Assembly (NCBI GenBank): GCA_045632265.1
Contig: JAZQWG010000028.1
Span: forward strand, 53,916 to 117,915
DNA from: Scatosoma sp045632265
GTDB lineage: Bacteria; Bacillota; Clostridia; Christensenellales; Borkfalkiaceae
Direction of reading: 5' to 3'
Length of the DNA stretch: 64,000 nucleotides
Of this stretch, positions 41,847 through 50,000 are shown piece by piece; the stretch's first letter is position 1, and every line of letters begins with the position of its first letter. The notes beneath the pieces were generated by a model that was not told where the DNA came from, did not search any database, and was given only the letters and a program-made list of their open reading frames with translations. A program made the position numbers and the translations under genes.

Positions 41847-43007
41847 TTATAGGATAAAGCTTTGTATCGTTGTCAAAATGCCCAAGAAGGCGAAGTTGAA
41901 AGCGGAAAAAAGCAATATATATTTCCATGCGCTTCCTTGCGTTTTCGACGTGTATTCACGGAAAGTGATAAGGGAAGCAAGGGAAGAAATCAGCGTGCCC
42001 ACGCCGCCGACGTTGACACCGACGAGAAGCGGTTGCCAGCTTGTCGTAAATTGCGAAAGCAAAATTGCCGAGGGTACGTTGCTGATGATTTGACAAGAGA
42101 ATACGGCAACAAGCAAGGGATTCTTGCTCATAAGTTTCCCAAAGAAGTTTTGCACGGCGGGTATTCGAGCCATGTTTCCCGAGAAAATGAAGAACATGAA
42201 GAAGGTTAAAAGCAAGCCGTAATCCACTTTTGCGAGCGCCTTTCTATCCATAAAGATAAGGACGATAGGGATTACGATTAAGCCCACCCAAAAGGGGATT
42301 AGACGGAAAACGATGATGATGGAAAGCGCAAAAAGAAGCAAATAGATAATCGTTCTTGTCTTAGGCAGGACGATTTTTTCTTCTTCCAAGGTAAGAGGTT
42401 CTTTCTTCACAAACAAGCAACAAAGGGTGATAAGTGCCACCGAAATACAAAACGGGGGGAGCATGGTTGCGACGAACGCGCCCGTGGGTATGTTAAACTT
42501 GGTGTAAAGATACAAGTTTTGCGGATTGCCGAAGGGGGTAAGCATGCCACCAAGGTTGGCGGCAATGTTTTGCATGATAAAGGGAAACGCCATGTATTTT
42601 TGCTTGCCCGTGGACGAAAGCACGAAAAACCCAAGCGGCAAAAAGGTGAGAAGCGCCATGTCGTTGGCAATGAGCATAGAACCTAAAAAGGTGATATACA
42701 CAAGGGCGAGTATGCTTGCACGGGTGTTTTTGAACAGCGTGACAATCTTGCGAGCAAGGAAGGTGAAAAAGCGGATATTGCGCAAAGCGCATACGACGGC
42801 AAGCACGCAAAATAGACAAGTCAGCGTTTTCCAGTCGAAATATCCAAAGTATTTTTTGTCGGGTGGAACGATAAAACAAGTGACAATCGCAGCGATGGTT
42901 GCAATACATAAAACGGCATTTTTCTTGAGAAAACCAAGCACGTATCGGGATATAATGCGCAAACGGTGCGCTTTTTCGCTTTCTTCGTGGGCGACGTTGC
43001 TGTGCAT
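41847..43007 (-). CDS. anion permease (SLC13/ArsB-NhaD-like)
   Basis: A 386-aa integral membrane protein with about ten hydrophobic segments. Hallmarks of the ion transporter superfamily are NDMALLTFLPL near residue 125, ANLGGMLTPFGNPQNLYLY near 157, and, in the second half, QIISNVPSAILLSQF near 310 plus VGGVGTLISSLASLI near 337. This inverted duplication is typical of carboxylate/anion or arsenite carriers. It starts at ATG 43007 after AAGGAGGTATATC; the promoter on the minus strand ends in TATAAT near 43035. The substrate is not determined. Confidence 0.82.
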   Translation of the reverse strand: MHSNVAHEESEKAHRLRIISRYVLGFLKKNAVLCIATIAAIVTCFIVPPDKKYFGYFDWKTLTCLFCVLAVVCALRNIRFFTFLARKIVTLFKNTRASILALVYITFLGSMLIANDMALLTFLPLGFFVLSSTGKQKYMAFPFIMQNIAANLGGMLTPFGNPQNLYLYTKFNIPTGAFVATMLPPFCISVALITLCCLFVKKEPLTLEEEKIVLPKTRTIIYLLLFALSIIIVFRLIPFWVGLIVIPIVLIFMDRKALAKVDYGLLLTFFMFFIFSGNMARIPAVQNFFGKLMSKNPLLVAVFSCQIISNVPSAILLSQFTTSWQPLLVGVNVGGVGTLISSLASLITFREYTSKTQGSAWKYILLFSAFNFAFLGILTTIQSFIL

Positions 43008-43101
43008 ACGATATACCTCCTTGTTTTATAATACGCAAGTTATTATAGCACTCGTGAAAGAAAAAATCCAATCATTTGTGGGTGAGTTTTAAAAAAAAGG
43101 C

Positions 43102-43130
43102 AAAAAAAATCCTCTCGAAAATCGAGAGGA
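43102..43130 (-). terminator. terminator of the QueG-like gene
   Basis: CCTCTCGA (43111-43118) and TCGAGAGG (43122-43129), followed on the minus strand by ATTTTTTTT. Confidence 0.9.
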
Positions 43131-43136
43131 AAGATT

Positions 43137-43826
43137 TTATCGAAGTTTGTTTTTCGGACAAACCTTTATGCAAATGCCGCACACGCTTCCACGCCCTACG
43201 TCTTGGAAGTGTTCTTTCATGTATTTCGAGCATTTTTCGGGGTCGATATTGCGCTCGCCGTCGGCGGTGGGTTGTTGTCCAAAGATAGCGCCGGCGGGAC
43301 AAGCCTTTGCGCAAATGGTGCAATCCCCGCACCCGTTTTCAATGACGGGGCGTTCGCTTTCCACGGGCAAATCGGTGAGAACGGTGGCAAGGCGAACTTG
43401 GCTGCCAAATTGCTCGCTTAAAAACAATCCGCTTTTACCTACGCACCCAAGCCCCGATAACACGGCTGCCGTCTTGTGTGGGATCACGCCGCGATAGGGG
43501 TTGTTTTTGCCTTGGCTTTGGCTTGCGGCGATAGGAAGGGCGGAAAAACCGTATTCTTCAATTTTGCGGGCAAGGCGAAAAACGATGTTGTCAAGCAAGG
43601 CATTTGCCGTGCGATAGTGTTGAAAATACACAAACGAAGGACCGTCTTCAATGGTGGCAAGCACGGCGCTAGATAATTTCACAATCACCGAAAGGGCATG
43701 GTTTAAGTGGGACGCAAGTTTTGCCGTTTGATTTTGCAAATCGCAAAAGCCAACAACGTCTGCCCCCAGTTCTTTTGCTAAAACAGAAAGTTCTTTTTGT
43801 AATTGTTGTAAGCGTTCTTTTTCCAT
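43137..43826 (-). CDS. QueG-like double [4Fe-4S] protein
   Basis: A 229-aa protein related to epoxyqueuosine reductase and reductive-dehalogenase-type ferredoxins. The C-terminus has two clusters: CGDCTICAKACPAGAI near residue 167 and, after CSKYM, CGICIKVCP near 216. The middle GCVGKSGLFLSEQFGSQVRLATVLTDLP resembles the cobamide-domain tail of QueG, but the protein is shorter than QueG (about 300-380 aa). Its role is probably redox; queuosine function is uncertain. It has no Shine-Dalgarno; the -10 box lies 6 bases before ATG 43826. Confidence 0.78.
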   Translation of the reverse strand: MEKERLQQLQKELSVLAKELGADVVGFCDLQNQTAKLASHLNHALSVIVKLSSAVLATIEDGPSFVYFQHYRTANALLDNIVFRLARKIEEYGFSALPIAASQSQGKNNPYRGVIPHKTAAVLSGLGCVGKSGLFLSEQFGSQVRLATVLTDLPVESERPVIENGCGDCTICAKACPAGAIFGQQPTADGERNIDPEKCSKYMKEHFQDVGRGSVCGICIKVCPKNKLR

Positions 43827-43832
43827 AATCGT

Positions 43833-43861
43833 ATTATATCACAAGTTGATATAAAAAGCAA
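43833..43861 (-). promoter_or_regulatory. leaderless-type promoter of the QueG-like gene
   Basis: On the minus strand TTGCTT (43856-43861), 17 bases, TATAAT (43833-43838), ACGATT, ATG. The 15 bases TATAATACGATTATG are identical to those of trmO. Confidence 0.75.
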
Positions 43862-44019
43862 ATGAAAGGCGAGGATTTATTGCTTTTATTAAGAGACAGA
43901 GAGGGATTTTGGCTATGCCAAAGCTTCGTCGCTCACCAACTTTTTCATATTTTTATCTTTCTCGTTTTTCGCTCCTCGCGCGAACCCCCGATAAAACAGA
44001 GAACCGTGCTCACCCTCTT

Positions 44020-44056
44020 TCCGCAAAAAAGACGGGCATAAACCCGTCCTTTTTTT
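44020..44056 (-). terminator. hairpin behind the tRNA-Ser 3' fragment
   Basis: AAAAAAGACGGG...CCCGTCCTTTTTTT: stem AGGACGGG/CCCGTCTT with T- and A-runs on both sides. It sits beside the tRNA-tail copy exactly as the real terminator sits beside the intact tRNA. Confidence 0.75.
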
Positions 44057-44074
44057 GGCGCAGAGAGAGGGATT
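44056..44074 (-). repeat. duplicated 3' end of tRNA-Ser
   Basis: Nineteen bases identical to the intact tRNA 3' end at 44260-44278, including the encoded CCA, plus a shared T-run beside it. It resembles an attachment-site scar or a decayed tRNA copy. Confidence 0.75.
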
Positions 44075-44206
44075 TGCGCCTTTAGCGGCGCGCCCCGCTC
44101 CGCCATTATCAATGGCGTCCTTTGCCGCCAAATTGTATGTAAAAGAAAGTTGCGTTGGCAAAGCATTTTGCTCTCGCAAAATGGCTCCCACCCTCGAATC
44201 CCTCTC
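44065..44206. mobile_element. 142-bp element with 10-bp inverted ends (MITE-like)
   Basis: Starts GAGAGGGATT (44065-44074) and ends AATCCCTCTC (44197-44206). The inside has no coding capacity and is GC-rich. The ends coincide with the T-arm/acceptor sequence of tRNA-Ser. No target-site duplication was evident, so mobility is a guess. Confidence 0.4.
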
Positions 44207-44223
44207 AAAATTCGGTTGACAAC

Positions 44224-44259
44224 AAAAAAAGAATAGGCGGGGTTGCCTATTCTTTTTTT
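44224..44259 (-). terminator. tRNA-Ser terminator
   Basis: AAAGAATAGGC / GCCTATTCTTT stem directly after the CCA end, followed on the minus strand by TTTTTTTG. Confidence 0.85.
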
Positions 44260-44347
44260 TGGCGCAGAGAGAGGGATTCGAACCCCCGGAAACTTTCGTT
44301 TCAACGGTTTTCAAGACCGCCGCAATCGACCACTCTACCATCTCTGC
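44260..44347 (-). tRNA. tRNA-Ser (anticodon TGA), CCA encoded
   Basis: Minus-strand gene of 88 nt. The acceptor stem GCAGAGA pairs with TCTCTGC, discriminator G, and CCA is encoded. The anticodon loop is CTTGAAA (TGA, reading UCA). A long variable arm (GTTGAAACGAAAGTTTCC region) and T-loop GTTCGAATC are clear, as expected for a class II tRNA. Confidence 0.95.
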
Positions 44348-44362
44348 ACGTTTGCTATGATT

Positions 44363-44391
44363 ATTATACTGAAAATTGCCACTCTTGTCAA
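44363..44391 (-). promoter_or_regulatory. tRNA-Ser promoter
   Basis: On the minus strand TTGACA (44386-44391), 17 bases, TATAAT (44363-44368), 15 bases before the tRNA 5' end. Confidence 0.85.
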
Positions 44392-44527
44392 TAAAAAACG
44401 GCGTAAAAAGGGGGACTTTTTGCATATAATAGGGCACGTGGCTTGTCGAGATGGTTTGCGATTAGTAAAAACGAACCTTTTTTATAAAAAAGATTGTGTA
44501 TCTATGATACATTTTTTCATAAACCCC

Positions 44528-44556
44528 TTGACAAATACGCACGCGCGCGTTAAAAT
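44528..44556 (+). promoter_or_regulatory. promoter of the AAA+/DUF2357-like operon
   Basis: TTGACA (44528-44533), 17 bases containing an alternating CG/AC run, TAAAAT (44551-44556). A small hairpin GTATC-TAT-GATAC lies upstream near 44500. Confidence 0.7.
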
Positions 44557-44609
44557 AGTGTATAAGTGGTATTATTTCCCTGCCACAAAAAAAGGTGATA
44601 GGTGTAATT

Positions 44610-46430
44610 ATGGAGAAAACTCAACAACAAGAAGAGCTCGAACAACAACCCCAACAACCGAAAAAGGGGATTAAGCGGGGTATATTGAAAAAACTGCTTG
44701 TCCTTGTCGTTCTTTTGATGTCCGTGTTCTGTATGTTCCTTTTGGACGAAACGAACGTGGTACGTGATAAGTACATGAGTTTCTTGTCTTCCAACTTCAT
44801 CGTTTGGATGCTGGATCTTATGAACGTTCAACGCTACAATATCGGCGTTGGTCCTTGGCTTATATTCTTGGCGCTCGTTGCCATCGTCGTTTTCTTGCTT
44901 ATTGCAAGCATGTTCTCGAAAGCGTTCGTAAAAGGCATGGTAGAAAAGAATATCGACAAGTTCGAATCGGAAAGAGCGGCTGAAAAACGTTATAAAACGC
45001 TTTATTTCCTTGTGGCAACCTTGATTGCCGTTGCATTTGCTTTCATCTTCGTGATGACGGGCGGTATCAACGCGTTCAAGAACATCACGTATGCTATCTA
45101 TCTCGATTTGATTTACACGCTTCTCATCTGCATGCTTTTCATGCTTTTGGGTATCACGGTTATTTCCGTAATCGTGCTTATCTTGCGTGAAGTTATCGGT
45201 GGCGGCAGCGGCGAAGGAAGCGGTCATGGCGGCAGCGGAAACGGAAATGGCAACGGCGGTGGCGGCAACGGCGGCGTGACGAAATTCGACGGCGGTAACT
45301 TCACCACGAAGATTGAAGAAAGCGACACGCTCGATAAAGACCTTTTCCCCGCGCTTACCGCGATGGATTTGGAACACGCTGAAAAGGGCATTGAAACGAC
45401 GGAAACGGAAGACATTACGCTTGAAGAATTCACCCTTCGTTTCCAATCTTTCTGCTGTAATCATTGCAAAGTTTATTACGAATTGCCCGTTATCCGTGCC
45501 TTCGTTGCAGGTTTGGCGGCAAGCCGTTTGCTCATTTTGCAAGGTTTGAGTGGTACGGGTAAATCGTTGATGCCTCGTATGTTCTCTCGCTTTACGGGCA
45601 GTAAAGTATTCTTCTCGCCCGTACAATCCACGTGGAGAGATAAGACGGACGTTCTTGGTTTCTACAGTGAATTCACCAAGACCTTCAAAATTACCGACTT
45701 TTTGAGCGACTTGTATTCCGCATCGTACACGGATAAGACGGCGATGATCGTTCTCGACGAAATGAACTTGTCCCGTATCGAATACTATTTTGCAGACTTC
45801 TTGTCCATCCTCGAATATCCGAAGGAAGAATGGAAGATTAAAGTGTACGATCCCGAACTTGGTCAAAGATTGCCCGATAAACTTACGGACGGCTACGTAC
45901 AAATCCCGCCCAACACGTGGTTCATCGGTACGGCAAACACCGACGACTCGACGTTCACCATCACCGACAAGGTTTACGACCGTGCTATCACGCTTGAGTT
46001 TAGAGAAAGAGTAAACAAGATTACAAGCGATTACATGTCCGATCCCTTGCCTATCAGTTCGGAAAAATTGCAAGCGATGTTTGCCGAAGCGAAAGCAAAC
46101 GAAGAATATTGCTTGTCCGATTTGGATACGGATAAATTCCTTAACATTTGTGATTTCATCAGAGATGCGTTCGATATCCGTTTTGGTAACCGTATCATGG
46201 TGCAAATCAATCAATTCGTTCCCGTCTACGTTGCGCTTGGCGGCACGAAAGAAGCGGCGCTCGACTTCATGCTTGCAAGCAAAGTTCTTCGCAAACTTGA
46301 AGGTATGTTTGAAGATTACGTTAAAGACGAACTTCTTAAACTTACGAAACTTTTGAACTCTACGTACGGTAAAGGCGTGATGGTTGAAACGGAACGCGTT
46401 ATCGCAAAAATCTTGAGAAGGTTGGTGTAA
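44610..46430 (+). CDS. membrane-anchored McrB-type AAA+ ATPase
   Basis: A 606-aa protein. A Gln/Glu-rich start leads to four predicted membrane helices (about residues 28-46, 79-102, 131-150, 165-192) and a Gly/Asn/Ser linker (197-222). The C-terminal half is an AAA+ module of the McrB/dynein-like AAA_5 type: Walker A GLSGTGKS (312-319), Walker B VLDEMNLSRIEYYF (D383, E384), and the sensor region GTANTDDS (440-447) followed by Arg-rich LEFRER. Nuclease-linked McrB homologues use this DEMNLxRxEYYF box. ATG 44610 follows AGGTGTAATT. It lies 4 bases ahead of a DUF2357-like gene, mimicking an McrBC pair. Confidence 0.82.
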   Translation: MEKTQQQEELEQQPQQPKKGIKRGILKKLLVLVVLLMSVFCMFLLDETNVVRDKYMSFLSSNFIVWMLDLMNVQRYNIGVGPWLIFLALVAIVVFLLIASMFSKAFVKGMVEKNIDKFESERAAEKRYKTLYFLVATLIAVAFAFIFVMTGGINAFKNITYAIYLDLIYTLLICMLFMLLGITVISVIVLILREVIGGGSGEGSGHGGSGNGNGNGGGGNGGVTKFDGGNFTTKIEESDTLDKDLFPALTAMDLEHAEKGIETTETEDITLEEFTLRFQSFCCNHCKVYYELPVIRAFVAGLAASRLLILQGLSGTGKSLMPRMFSRFTGSKVFFSPVQSTWRDKTDVLGFYSEFTKTFKITDFLSDLYSASYTDKTAMIVLDEMNLSRIEYYFADFLSILEYPKEEWKIKVYDPELGQRLPDKLTDGYVQIPPNTWFIGTANTDDSTFTITDKVYDRAITLEFRERVNKITSDYMSDPLPISSEKLQAMFAEAKANEEYCLSDLDTDKFLNICDFIRDAFDIRFGNRIMVQINQFVPVYVALGGTKEAALDFMLASKVLRKLEGMFEDYVKDELLKLTKLLNSTYGKGVMVETERVIAKILRRLV

Positions 46431-46434
46431 AAAT

Positions 46435-49400
46435 ATGAGTACGAATCATGAAGTCTTGAAATTATTCACAAGAAAATTAGCCAACTGTCGTTATAAAGTG
46501 CCCGTAAACTCGGTTATCGAGTATATGGAAAAAGGTCAATTTGGTTATAACGTGCAAGACGACACGGTTGTGACGAACGACAGCGTATTCGCTTCCAGCA
46601 TCACCAGCGTAATTACGCACCTTCGCGCGATCTTCAAAGATCCGCACATCTTCTTGAAAAAGGAAGAAGTCATCCAAAACATTGCAGTAGCTTCCCACAT
46701 CAACAACGAAACGCTTCGTATGAACTATAAGGACAGCAAGCTTTGGAAGACGAAAGCGCTTGACACTTCGCCCGAAATGGTACATACCTTCGTTTACGAA
46801 GACGATTACGCAATCTACGAAAACCGTTTCCTTTGCTACTTGATGGACGAATTGATTACCCTCGTCACCAAGAAGATTAACGAAATTAAAACGTCGATTG
46901 CAACGTTGAACTGGAAGATTACGAATAGAAAAGACGTTTTGGGCTTGCCTGAAAAAATGTATTTAAACTATGCGGACGAATCGGACGGCGGCGTGCCCGT
47001 AATCCTGCCTTCTACCGATTGCAGAGTTTCCGTTTTGGATACGCTTATCAAGAACAAGAAAAACCTTATGTTGTTGACGCACACGCCCATTTACAAGGCT
47101 TGTAAAAAAGCGGACGTGTTCAATATCCTCAGCTTGAAGACGACGAACATTTTGTTGCACGACAAGCACTATAACTATTGCTACGATTTCTATTTGAATT
47201 ACCTTCAAAGAGAAGCGGAATTCACCGCCGAAAGCAATATGTTCAAAAACTTTGCGATTGTCAATATGATTTGCGCCCTTAATAGAGCGGGCTTTGCTTG
47301 CGAAAAGGAAGATGCCGAATTGATGGTAAGCAATTCCGCAATGGTTAAGTTTAAGGAAATTTCCTTTGTGAAAGAACCTTTCCAAATCGTTATGGCACTG
47401 GGAACGCAGAACGATTTCACCGTAAAAGTGAAAAACCTTGTAAGCGGCAGCGAAATCAAGCACTCTATTAAAGTTGTGCACACCGCTTGTGAAGAGTTGG
47501 AAAACGGCGCAACGACGGTGGAAGAAATGTTTGCTGCGTACAAGAAAGAAAACGGCTTGGATGCACGCAACGCATGGCTTATCACCGATGCGGACGTGGA
47601 AGGGGAAGGCGTTATCCGTATTCAAGCGCTTGACGTCAACGTTATCGACACGTTCGTCACGCTTATTAAAAAGTTCACGCTTTTGGCGGAAGGTGCGTTG
47701 TCCGTGTACACCACGATGTGTCCTATTTGCGGTTCCACCCTTGTTTCCCCCGACGAAAAAGATTATTTCTGCGTGGACTGCGAAGCGAGATACCATTTGT
47801 TCTACTATGCAACTCGCGATTTGATTTGGGTAAAACGTTTGCCTAAACTTGTGGAAGAAGCACCCGTTGAAGAACCCGTACAAGAACCCGTTTTGGACGA
47901 CGAACCTGTCGAAGAAATTCAAGAAATCGTAGAAGAAGCGAAGATTGAAGAAGTTGACGTAGAAGAAATCATCGAAGAACCCGTTGTGGAAGAAACGGTT
48001 GAGGAAGAAGTTGTTGAAGAAACGCCCGCAGTTGAAGAAACGACGACGGAAGAGGTTGCAACGGCGGAAGCTGTTTCCGCAGTTGAAGGGGAAGACGATG
48101 CGTTTGCATCCAACATCAAACGCCACTTCTATGCAAAGGTTTCCCACCTTGAAGAAGAAAAGAAAGATTTCTACAACGAACTTAAAAACTATATCTTGGA
48201 ATACAAGAAAATCAGCGTTCGTGCAAGCTGGCATTACGAAACGTTCTCTTGCAGCCGTGTGCCTAAGGTACGCTTGGCAGTAAGAGGCAAAACGCTCGTT
48301 GCGTTCTTCGCGCTTGATCCTAAAGAATACGAAGACAGTAAGTACTTCCCCAAAGACATGGGTGGCACGAAGAAATTTGCTGAAACGCCGATGATGGTAA
48401 AAGTGCAATCGGTGCGTGGCTTGAAATTTGCAAAAGAACTCGTTGATATCGTGCTTGCCGATATGGTAAAAGACGAAAACTATCAAGCGGTTGATTACAA
48501 GATTCCGTATAAGTCCGATAAGCAACTTTTGGAAGAAGGCTTGATTAAAGTGACGGGCGATATTGAAGTTTCCGATTACGTTCGTGAAGAAGCTGCTCCC
48601 GTAGTAGAAGAAACGACGATTGAAGAAGCTCCCGCAGTAGAAGAAACGGCGGCGGAAGAAGTTGTTGAAGAAAAAGCGGCGGAAGAAGTGGAAGAAGTAG
48701 CGGAAGACGAAATTCGTTTGACTCGTCACTTCCTTGCAAAGATTTCCCAAGCGGACGACGTTAAGAAAGAATATTACAGCGAACTTAAAAATCATATCTT
48801 GCAATACAAGAAAGTAAGCGCACGCGCAAGCTGGGGTTATGAAACCTTCTCCAACCGTCGTATGCCCAAGGTACGCTTGGCGGTTAGAGGTAAGACGCTC
48901 GTTGCGTTCTTCGCACTTGATCCCAAGGAATACGAAAACACCAAGTATTTCCCCAAAGATATGAGCGGCACGAAGAAATTTGCCGATACGCCGATGATGG
49001 TTAAGGTAAAATCCGATCGTGGTTTGAAGTTTGCAAAAGAACTTATCGATATCGTGCTCGACGGACTTATCAAAGACGATACGTACGTAAAAGCTGATTA
49101 TAAAATTATCTACAAGACGGACAAAGAACTCTTTGCCGAAGGCTTGATTAAAGTAAACGGCGATGCGTCTAAAGTGGATTTCGCTGACGACGACAACGTA
49201 AAATCTACGCCTATCGCTCCTTTCGTGGAAAAGACGGCTGTGGAAGAAACGCCCGTGGTTGAAGAAGCACCCGCAGTGGTGGAAGAAACGATTGTAGAAG
49301 AAGTTGCCGTAGAAGAAACACCCGTAGCGGTGGAAGAAAAAGAAGCTTTCCTTGCGAAGTTTGCAAAGGTGAAGAAAAAGCGTAAAATCTTCTATGAAGA

Positions 49401-49674
49401 ACTTTCCAAGTACATGCTTGCAAAGGCAAACGTAAGCGCATTTGCAAATGCGGACAACGAAGCGTATAGCATCGGCGGCGAAGTGAAAGCTCGCTTGCTT
49501 GCAAACGGTAAGTTTGTTGCAATTTGCTTGGCGTTGAACGTAAAAGATTACAAAAAGCTTTTCAAAGCAGCTTCGGAAACGAAAGCGTACGAAGACACCA
49601 CGATGATGGTGACGTTGAAAGCGCCTCGCGACGTACAACGCGTAAAAGAACTTTTGGATAAGTTGTTTAACTAA
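46435..49674 (+). CDS. DUF2357-like protein with zinc ribbon and three repeat domains
   Basis: A 1079-aa protein. The N-terminal 410 residues look like the DUF2357 region of McrC-type partners (FVYEDDYAIYENRFLCYLMDEL near residue 118). A zinc ribbon follows (C429, C432, C446, C449). Then acidic Val/Glu/Pro linkers separate three copies of a 110-150 residue domain, about 562-710, 763-910 and 970-1079. Repeats 1 and 2 are nearly identical (VRLAVRGKTLVAFFALDPKE in both); repeat 3 is diverged. No PD-(D/E)xK nuclease motif was found. It lies 4 bases after the AAA+ gene and should be its partner. Function is unknown. Confidence 0.75.
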   Translation: MSTNHEVLKLFTRKLANCRYKVPVNSVIEYMEKGQFGYNVQDDTVVTNDSVFASSITSVITHLRAIFKDPHIFLKKEEVIQNIAVASHINNETLRMNYKDSKLWKTKALDTSPEMVHTFVYEDDYAIYENRFLCYLMDELITLVTKKINEIKTSIATLNWKITNRKDVLGLPEKMYLNYADESDGGVPVILPSTDCRVSVLDTLIKNKKNLMLLTHTPIYKACKKADVFNILSLKTTNILLHDKHYNYCYDFYLNYLQREAEFTAESNMFKNFAIVNMICALNRAGFACEKEDAELMVSNSAMVKFKEISFVKEPFQIVMALGTQNDFTVKVKNLVSGSEIKHSIKVVHTACEELENGATTVEEMFAAYKKENGLDARNAWLITDADVEGEGVIRIQALDVNVIDTFVTLIKKFTLLAEGALSVYTTMCPICGSTLVSPDEKDYFCVDCEARYHLFYYATRDLIWVKRLPKLVEEAPVEEPVQEPVLDDEPVEEIQEIVEEAKIEEVDVEEIIEEPVVEETVEEEVVEETPAVEETTTEEVATAEAVSAVEGEDDAFASNIKRHFYAKVSHLEEEKKDFYNELKNYILEYKKISVRASWHYETFSCSRVPKVRLAVRGKTLVAFFALDPKEYEDSKYFPKDMGGTKKFAETPMMVKVQSVRGLKFAKELVDIVLADMVKDENYQAVDYKIPYKSDKQLLEEGLIKVTGDIEVSDYVREEAAPVVEETTIEEAPAVEETAAEEVVEEKAAEEVEEVAEDEIRLTRHFLAKISQADDVKKEYYSELKNHILQYKKVSARASWGYETFSNRRMPKVRLAVRGKTLVAFFALDPKEYENTKYFPKDMSGTKKFADTPMMVKVKSDRGLKFAKELIDIVLDGLIKDDTYVKADYKIIYKTDKELFAEGLIKVNGDASKVDFADDDNVKSTPIAPFVEKTAVEETPVVEEAPAVVEETIVEEVAVEETPVAVEEKEAFLAKFAKVKKKRKIFYEELSKYMLAKANVSAFANADNEAYSIGGEVKARLLANGKFVAICLALNVKDYKKLFKAASETKAYEDTTMMVTLKAPRDVQRVKELLDKLFN

Positions 49675-49679
49675 CAATC

Positions 49680-49718
49680 AAAACCCCGAAACGATAACCG
49701 TTTCGGGGTTTTCTTTTT
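49680..49718 (+). terminator. terminator of the AAA+ operon
   Basis: AAAACCCCGAAACG (49680-49693) and CGTTTCGGGGTTTT (49699-49712), then CTTTTT. Confidence 0.92.
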
Positions 49719-49724
49719 CCTAAA

Positions 49725-49759
49725 ACAAAAGCAGAGCAAATATCTTGCTCTGCTTTTTG
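49725..49759 (-). terminator. terminator of the RHH gene
   Basis: AAAAGCAGAGCAA (49727-49739) and TTGCTCTGCTTTT (49745-49757); on the minus strand it ends with a T-run. Confidence 0.85.
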
Positions 49760-49765
49760 GTTGCG

Positions 49766-49969
49766 TTATTGTATATCGAGTTCGGGTGGAACGTCAATTT
49801 CATCGGACACGTACTTTCCGTTTTTCTTGCGTTGGCGTACGCACTCGGAAAGCAAATATTCAATTTGTCCGTTTACCGAACGAAAATCGTCTTCCGCCCA
49901 CGCCGCAACAGCTTCATAAAGCTTGGGGGATAAGCGCAAAGGGATTTGTTTCTTTTGGTTGTCATTCAT
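49766..49969 (-). CDS. small ribbon-helix-helix (Arc-like) protein
   Basis: A 67-aa protein. The N-terminal beta strand KKQIPLRLSPKLYEAVAAWAEDD and the following helix SVNGQIEYLLSECVRQR match Arc/MetJ-type RHH DNA-binding domains. A short acidic tail follows. It lies downstream of the SPFH gene on the same strand, an association often seen, so the pair is probably an operon. It may regulate that operon. Confidence 0.8.
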   Translation of the reverse strand: MNDNQKKQIPLRLSPKLYEAVAAWAEDDFRSVNGQIEYLLSECVRQRKKNGKYVSDEIDVPPELDIQ

Positions 49970-50000
49970 GTTTCCACCTGTTTTGATATAGATTTTTTAA

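Larger units (their letters stand above)
43862..44223. other. gene-free zone rich in tRNA-Ser-derived repeats
   Basis: No gene could be supported. The zone holds three scattered copies of GAGAGGGATT (43899, 44065 and, inverted, 44197-44206), a copy of the tRNA-Ser 3' end, and GC-rich inverted segments such as TTAGCGGCGCGCC. Minus-strand frames through it read GVRIPLSAP or NPSLCAKK, the usual false translation of tRNA 3' ends. Confidence 0.7.

Noticed and set aside
43913..44437. Minus-strand frames of 119 and 174 codons around the tRNA-Ser region
   Set aside because: Their translations contain GVRIPLSAP and SNPSLCAKK, the well-known artefact of reading through tRNA 3' ends. They overlap an intact tRNA gene and repeats.
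44550..46214. 554-codon frame opposite the AAA+ gene
   Set aside because: No start signal and no family features; the sense frame has clear AAA+ motifs.
46963..49677. 904-codon open frame opposite the triple-repeat protein
   Set aside because: Made of Phe/Arg/His runs that mirror the sense-strand Glu/Lys/Val linkers; it is a codon-bias shadow.
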